From Streptococcus thermophilus (GTDB lineage: Bacteria > Actinomycetota > Actinomycetes > Mycobacteriales > Mycobacteriaceae), in assembly GCA_900618065.1 (NCBI GenBank), contig UYIL01000003.1, positions 248,001-312,000 of the forward strand: a stretch of 64,000 nt of DNA, given 5' to 3'. Shown piece by piece: positions 60,156-64,000 of this stretch. Each line of letters starts with the position of its first letter. Position 1 is the first letter of the stretch. A program made the position numbers and the translations under genes. The notes beneath the pieces are model-generated. The model worked only from the letters and a program-made list of their open reading frames with translations. It had not been told where the DNA came from and searched no databases.

Positions 60156-62158
60156 CGGTTACGGACCACGACCACGAAGGGGCCGAACTGCTGGGTTTCC
60201 CAGTCCGGCGAGTTGAAGGCCTGCGGGTTGAAGAACAGGGCTTCGTAGTGCACGTTGGGCTGGCTGGGGAAGATGTCATGCGCAATGTGTGTCTTCCATG
60301 GCGCGTCCTGGTCGGTTTCGCTGCCGCGGAAGATGAAGGCTTGCGGCGGGGCCCACGGACTGTCGTCGATAGCGGCGGTGAAGGCCTGGGGGTCCGACAG
60401 TTCGTTGAAGGAGCCGTCCGCCCACTGCTTCAACGACTCGTTGCGTTTGTCAAACTCACCCAGCGGGTTGGCGTAGTGGCTGGTGAACGCGTTGAAACCC
60501 CGGTAGGGGTGGTAGGCCATGAAGTTGATCTCGTCGGTGAACACGACGGTGTCGTCCGGGATGTAACCGTGGGACTGGATGTAGTCATCTATCTGCTTGT
60601 AGTAGCGCCCGACGTCGGATTCGCGCAGGTCGGAGCGTTCACCGTTGCCGTCGGTGCTGGCGTAGGCCTCGTCGATGAAGGACTCGTTCTCCGCCGGGAT
60701 CTGCTGCGCGTACCCCAGGGTCGCCGCGCCGAACAGCACGACCACCAGCGCTGTGACAATGCGGTTGCAGCGCTTATTCATCGCATCGGGGTAGAGGACG
60801 TCCAGCCCGGTCAGGCGCAGATCCGCAATGGCCAGGATGCCTGTGGTGGACAGCAGCAGCGCGACGAGAACCTCCACACGGAACCCGAGCAGGGTGGTGC
60901 CGGCCAGCGTGATCACCATCGAACCGACCACCCACACGTAGCACACGCCCACAGCAAGTCCGACGTGCCCGATCTCCGGGCGGCGGAACCGCACCACAAT
61001 GAAGACCAGCCCGGCCAGGCTGAGCAACCCGACTAGGGAGAGATCGAAAAACGGCAGGGGCACCGCCGCGCCTTCAGACGGCAGGAAGTGCTGCGCCGTC
61101 GACCGCGTGGACTCCGGGCTGCGCATCACGGCGGCGAGGTATGGGCCCCACGCAACGAGCGCAATGAGGATCGAACCGAAGCCCATCGCTACGAGCTGGC
61201 GCAGCGCCACCCAGCGCTGCTTGCCTTCCGACGTCAAAAACGCCATCAGCGCGAACGCCATCATCGTCACCGCAACAATGCCGGTGTAGAGGGTGTAGAA
61301 GCAGGCGGAGACACCCAAGTAGAGAGTCAGCGCGACCGTTGCCGCCCATGACCCCTGCATGGCGTAATAACCGAGGATCGCCGCGGCGGGCACGAACATG
61401 CCCACCACTGCAGCGTACGGCTCATCGGGAGTTTCAGAAAGGACAATGCCGACGGTCACGAGCGCAATCGCCGTGGCGACAGGCAACGAACCGGTGAGTT
61501 TACGCCACAGCGGCACCAGCATTGACGCGGCGGCCCCCAAAGAAACGAGCGCCCACGGCTGGTAGACCTCCCACCCTGGCATGCCCAGAATGTTGGACAG
61601 GCGCCCGCCCAGCCAGAACCAGCCGATCGGGTAGAAAGACGGCAGGTCTGCATAGTTCATGTCCTGGTTGGACATGGTCTCAGACATGCGGGTGAGGAAT
61701 TGGGTGCGGAAACCCTGGTCCACCTGGATACCGTCGAGGTAAAGCTTCGTCGAGGCCAGGGGAATGCCCAGTGTGGTCACCACCAGCCCCGCGGGGGCGA
61801 GAGAGCACACGATCTCAGTGAGCCAGACGCGCCAGGTGGGGCGCCGGCGGGGGGTGGATTCGTCGCGAAGCCACATGAGCAACAGTGCGCCCACCGTGAA
61901 AATCACCACGAACGAGCACGCCGTGGCCAGCGCGCGGGTGACCATGGAGACGTTGAACGCCGCCAACGTTGTCACGCGCAGCACGTACCACGCGCCAAGC
62001 GTGAGCACCCCTCCTGCAAAAAGGAAGCACAGCATCCGCACGATTGTGCTGGCTGTGCTGATCCTGTCCGGTTCGTAATCGTAAACGCGAATCGCGCGCG
62101 TGCTGCCGCGAAGCTCTTCCCGAGGCTCGTCTTTGGTGTCCGTGGGGGCCGTGGTCAT
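60152..62158 (-). CDS. aftA: Galactan 5-O-arabinofuranosyltransferase AftA
   Basis: 668 residues with about eleven membrane helices, then a soluble outer C-terminal domain. The loop QDMNYADLPSFYPIGWFWL is characteristic of AftA. It primes the galactan by adding the first arabinofuranose from decaprenyl-phosphoarabinose, which Emb then extends. It lies between dprE2 and emb in the order typical for corynebacteria and mycobacteria and overlaps the emb start by four bases. Confidence 0.95.
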   Translation of the reverse strand: MTTAPTDTKDEPREELRGSTRAIRVYDYEPDRISTASTIVRMLCFLFAGGVLTLGAWYVLRVTTLAAFNVSMVTRALATACSFVVIFTVGALLLMWLRDESTPRRRPTWRVWLTEIVCSLAPAGLVVTTLGIPLASTKLYLDGIQVDQGFRTQFLTRMSETMSNQDMNYADLPSFYPIGWFWLGGRLSNILGMPGWEVYQPWALVSLGAAASMLVPLWRKLTGSLPVATAIALVTVGIVLSETPDEPYAAVVGMFVPAAAILGYYAMQGSWAATVALTLYLGVSACFYTLYTGIVAVTMMAFALMAFLTSEGKQRWVALRQLVAMGFGSILIALVAWGPYLAAVMRSPESTRSTAQHFLPSEGAAVPLPFFDLSLVGLLSLAGLVFIVVRFRRPEIGHVGLAVGVCYVWVVGSMVITLAGTTLLGFRVEVLVALLLSTTGILAIADLRLTGLDVLYPDAMNKRCNRIVTALVVVLFGAATLGYAQQIPAENESFIDEAYASTDGNGERSDLRESDVGRYYKQIDDYIQSHGYIPDDTVVFTDEINFMAYHPYRGFNAFTSHYANPLGEFDKRNESLKQWADGSFNELSDPQAFTAAIDDSPWAPPQAFIFRGSETDQDAPWKTHIAHDIFPSQPNVHYEALFFNPQAFNSPDWETQQFGPFVVVVRNR

Positions 62159-62209
62159 ACCGAACAGTCTCCCACAGACTCGGCCGCAAACAGGTATTAG
62201 AACAAGAGG

Positions 62210-62974
62210 TTAGAAGCTCAGCTTCCGCATAATCGGTGCCGGGATGTGCTGGAGCACCAGGGAGATCGGGCCGAAGAGCTTGTGCACGAACACGTGGCTC
62301 TTGCCGTCGAGAGCTGCAGAGACGGCAGCCTTGGCCACGTCTTCCTTGTCCACGGTCAGCGGTGCTTCGTCGAGACCGTCGGTCATCTTGGTGCGCACCT
62401 GGCCGGGGCGGACCACCGTGACGTGGACACCGGTGCCGCGCAGCGCCTCCCCGAGCTGGGTGTAGAAGCCGTCCATGCCGGCCTTGGTGGAGCCGTACAC
62501 GAAGTTGGAGCGGCGCACCTTCATGCCCGCCACCGAGCTCATGGCGATGATGGTGCCGTGGCCCTGCTGCTTCATCTTCTGGCCCAGCAACACACCGACG
62601 GAGACTGGTGCGGTGAAGTTCGTCTGGGCGGACGCGACAGCGGCCTGCTGGTTCTGCCAGAGCTCTTCCTGGTCGCCGAGGGTGCCGAAGGCCACAATGG
62701 CCACGTCGACATCGCCTGCCGCGAACGCTGCGTCGATGACGGCCGGGTGGGAGTCGGTGTCAAAGGCGTCAAAGTCGACGATGCGGACTTTGCCGGCGCC
62801 GTGGCGGGAGACCTCTTCCACAGCAGCATCGATGCGCGGGCTGTCCTGGCGGGCAGCCAGCGTGACGGTCGGGTTGCCGCCGCGCTTGGTCAGCTCGGAG
62901 ACGATGGCCAGGCCGATTTCGGAGGTGCCGCCGAGAAGGAGAATGTTCTGTGCTTGTCCTACTGCGTTAAGCAT
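62210..62974 (-). CDS. dprE2: Decaprenylphosphoryl-2-keto-beta-D-erythro-pentose reductase
   Basis: 254-residue SDR. LLGGTSEIGLAIV binds the nucleotide; SSVAGMKVRR and YGSTKAGMDGFY give the catalytic Ser-Tyr-Lys. It reduces the keto intermediate made by DprE1 to decaprenyl-phosphoarabinose, the only arabinose donor for arabinan. GAAAGGA lies eight bases before the ATG. It is 46 bp after the dprE1 stop, in the usual operon order. Confidence 0.95.
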   Translation of the reverse strand: MLNAVGQAQNILLLGGTSEIGLAIVSELTKRGGNPTVTLAARQDSPRIDAAVEEVSRHGAGKVRIVDFDAFDTDSHPAVIDAAFAAGDVDVAIVAFGTLGDQEELWQNQQAAVASAQTNFTAPVSVGVLLGQKMKQQGHGTIIAMSSVAGMKVRRSNFVYGSTKAGMDGFYTQLGEALRGTGVHVTVVRPGQVRTKMTDGLDEAPLTVDKEDVAKAAVSAALDGKSHVFVHKLFGPISLVLQHIPAPIMRKLSF

Positions 62975-63020
62975 GGGGGGTTCCTTTCGGATGTTGCTTT
63001 TGAGTGAGCTACGCGGCCGA

Positions 63021-64000
63021 CTAGTGCAGTTCGAGTCGGCGGGACATGTCGGAAGCGAACACCCCGGTCGGGTCGATCGCGTTGCGGGTTTCCAGCCAGC
63101 CGGCCATGCCGGGGTACATCTGGTGGAACTTCTCGGCGGACGTGCGGGACTCCTTGGCCAGGTAGAGGCGGCCTCCGAACTCCATCACCTGGTCGTCCAA
63201 GCGGTCCAGGAAGGAGTGCAGGCCGTTGCGGATGGGGAAGTCCACGCACACGTTCCAGCCGCGCATCGGGTAGGACAGCGGGGCCTTGTTGCCGTCGCCG
63301 AACAGCTTGAACACGTTGAGGGCGGTGTAGTGGCCGGAGGACTGGATGTCGTAGATGATCTGCTTGAACGGCTCGACAGCGTCGGTCGGCACGACGAACT
63401 GGTACTGCAGGAAGCCGGCCGGGCCATAGCCGCGGTTCCATTCCGCGATCATGTCGAGCGGCTGGTAGAACTGCGTCAGGTTTAAGATGTCGTTCTTCGA
63501 ATCCTTGCCCATGAAGTAGTAGGCCTCACCGATGGCGCGCAGAGTCAGCTGGTTCATTGTCCAGGACGGGAAGATGTCCGGCACTGTCATCAGCTGCGGG
63601 GCGGAGAACTTCAGCGGGTCTTTGGCCAGCTTCGGCGCGAACTCCTCGAGCTGCGCCATCGTGGCCAGCGAGCCACGGGAGATGGTGGAGCGGCCCGTCT
63701 TCGGCGGGGCGGAGATCGCGTCGAACCATGCAGAAGAATAGGTGTAGCCCTCTTCTTGGCCGTGGGAGTGCTCCTCAATCGTCTCATCCAGCGTGGAGGT
63801 GCGCACCGTGTCGGAGATGAAGTAGGCCGTCTCAGTGCGCGTCATTTTGATCCGCGCGCGCAGGATGATGCCGGTCAGGCCCATGCCGCCGACAGTGGCC
63901 CAGAACAAGGTGCCGTCCGGGTCATCCGGGGTGCCGTTCGGCTCGAGGTGGAGCATACGGCCGTCGGCGACGAGCAGCTCCATCGACACGACATGGTCGC
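63021..64000 (-). CDS. dprE1: Decaprenylphosphoryl-beta-D-ribose oxidase, partial at right edge
   Basis: The last 326 codons of DprE1 are present; the frame stays open past the window edge, so the FAD-binding N-terminus is missing. It reads [14 protein letters not shown] at the edge and ends [12 protein letters not shown]. The Cys in WNVCVDFP (codon 63246-63248) corresponds to Cys387 of the mycobacterial enzyme, which benzothiazinones attack; it is conserved here. DprE1 oxidises decaprenyl-phosphoribose and works with DprE2. It leads the dprE1-dprE2-aftA-emb series. Confidence 0.95.
   Translation of the reverse strand, partial: DHVVSMELLVADGRMLHLEPNGTPDDPDGTLFWATVGGMGLTGIILRARIKMTRTETAYFISDTVRTSTLDETIEEHSHGQEEGYTYSSAWFDAISAPPKTGRSTISRGSLATMAQLEEFAPKLAKDPLKFSAPQLMTVPDIFPSWTMNQLTLRAIGEAYYFMGKDSKNDILNLTQFYQPLDMIAEWNRGYGPAGFLQYQFVVPTDAVEPFKQIIYDIQSSGHYTALNVFKLFGDGNKAPLSYPMRGWNVCVDFPIRNGLHSFLDRLDDQVMEFGGRLYLAKESRTSAEKFHQMYPGMAGWLETRNAIDPTGVFASDMSRRLELH

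Noticed and set aside
1..64000. tRNA genes or CRISPR arrays
   Set aside because: No cloverleaf with a T-loop motif and no regularly spaced repeats were seen on reading; a tRNA or CRISPR finder was not run.

Overview
The window is Corynebacterium-type chromosomal DNA carrying a mobile insertion zone. Established family knowledge behind that call: the right end carries the arabinogalactan set dprE1-dprE2-aftA-emb with a single Emb gene, iron genes sit beside DtxR-like boxes, a pNG2-type RepA fragment and an IS1249-type element are present, and a two-component copper operon is preceded by a CopR-like direct repeat. I cannot name the species.

Layout. 1-7.2 kb: edge of a siderophore locus, with an NRPS carrier-domain tail, a Fes-like esterase, a formyltransferase likely to act on the siderophore, a substrate-binding lipoprotein, and a convergent operon of two FecCD permeases plus an ATPase. 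A DedA gene sits in between. 7.4-9.9 kb: start of the spc ribosomal operon (rpsH-rplF-rplR-rpsE), which stops abruptly inside rpmD; rplO and secY do not follow. 9.9-14.9 kb: mobile zone, with the 5' stub of an unknown low-GC gene, an IS3-family element that itself contains an IS481-like element (15-bp target duplication), the first ~114 codons of a plasmid repA, and an IS1249-type element with 24-bp perfect inverted repeats. 15.1-20.7 kb: copper-resistance island (CueP-like lipoprotein divergent from a response regulator, sensor kinase, separate HMA protein and CopB-type CPH ATPase), closed by a strong terminator.

20.7-64 kb: apparently ordinary chromosome. It holds an aquaporin, a glutaminase-STAS-SRPBCC fusion, a TetR/GH13 pair with a palindromic operator, an AMP nucleosidase overlapping a sirtuin gene, a second sirtuin, transporters, HrpB helicase, three SxxK beta-lactamase-fold secreted proteins, an HNH/DUF222 nuclease, an M13 peptidase coupled to an esterase, and the cell-wall arabinan operon running off the right edge.

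Most unusual signal: a gene for a protein with an AbiEi-like middle and a Vsr/DUF559-like C-terminus (27378-28379) lies between two directly repeated palindromes, each exactly 97 nt (27262-27358 and 28433-28529). Their long arms are near-identical, their loops have equal length but diverged sequence, and each loop seems able to form its own inner stem. This looks like a small mobile or RNA-associated cassette and deserves comparative work. The second point to check is the rpmD breakpoint: either a real rearrangement that truncates ribosomal protein L30 or an assembly join.
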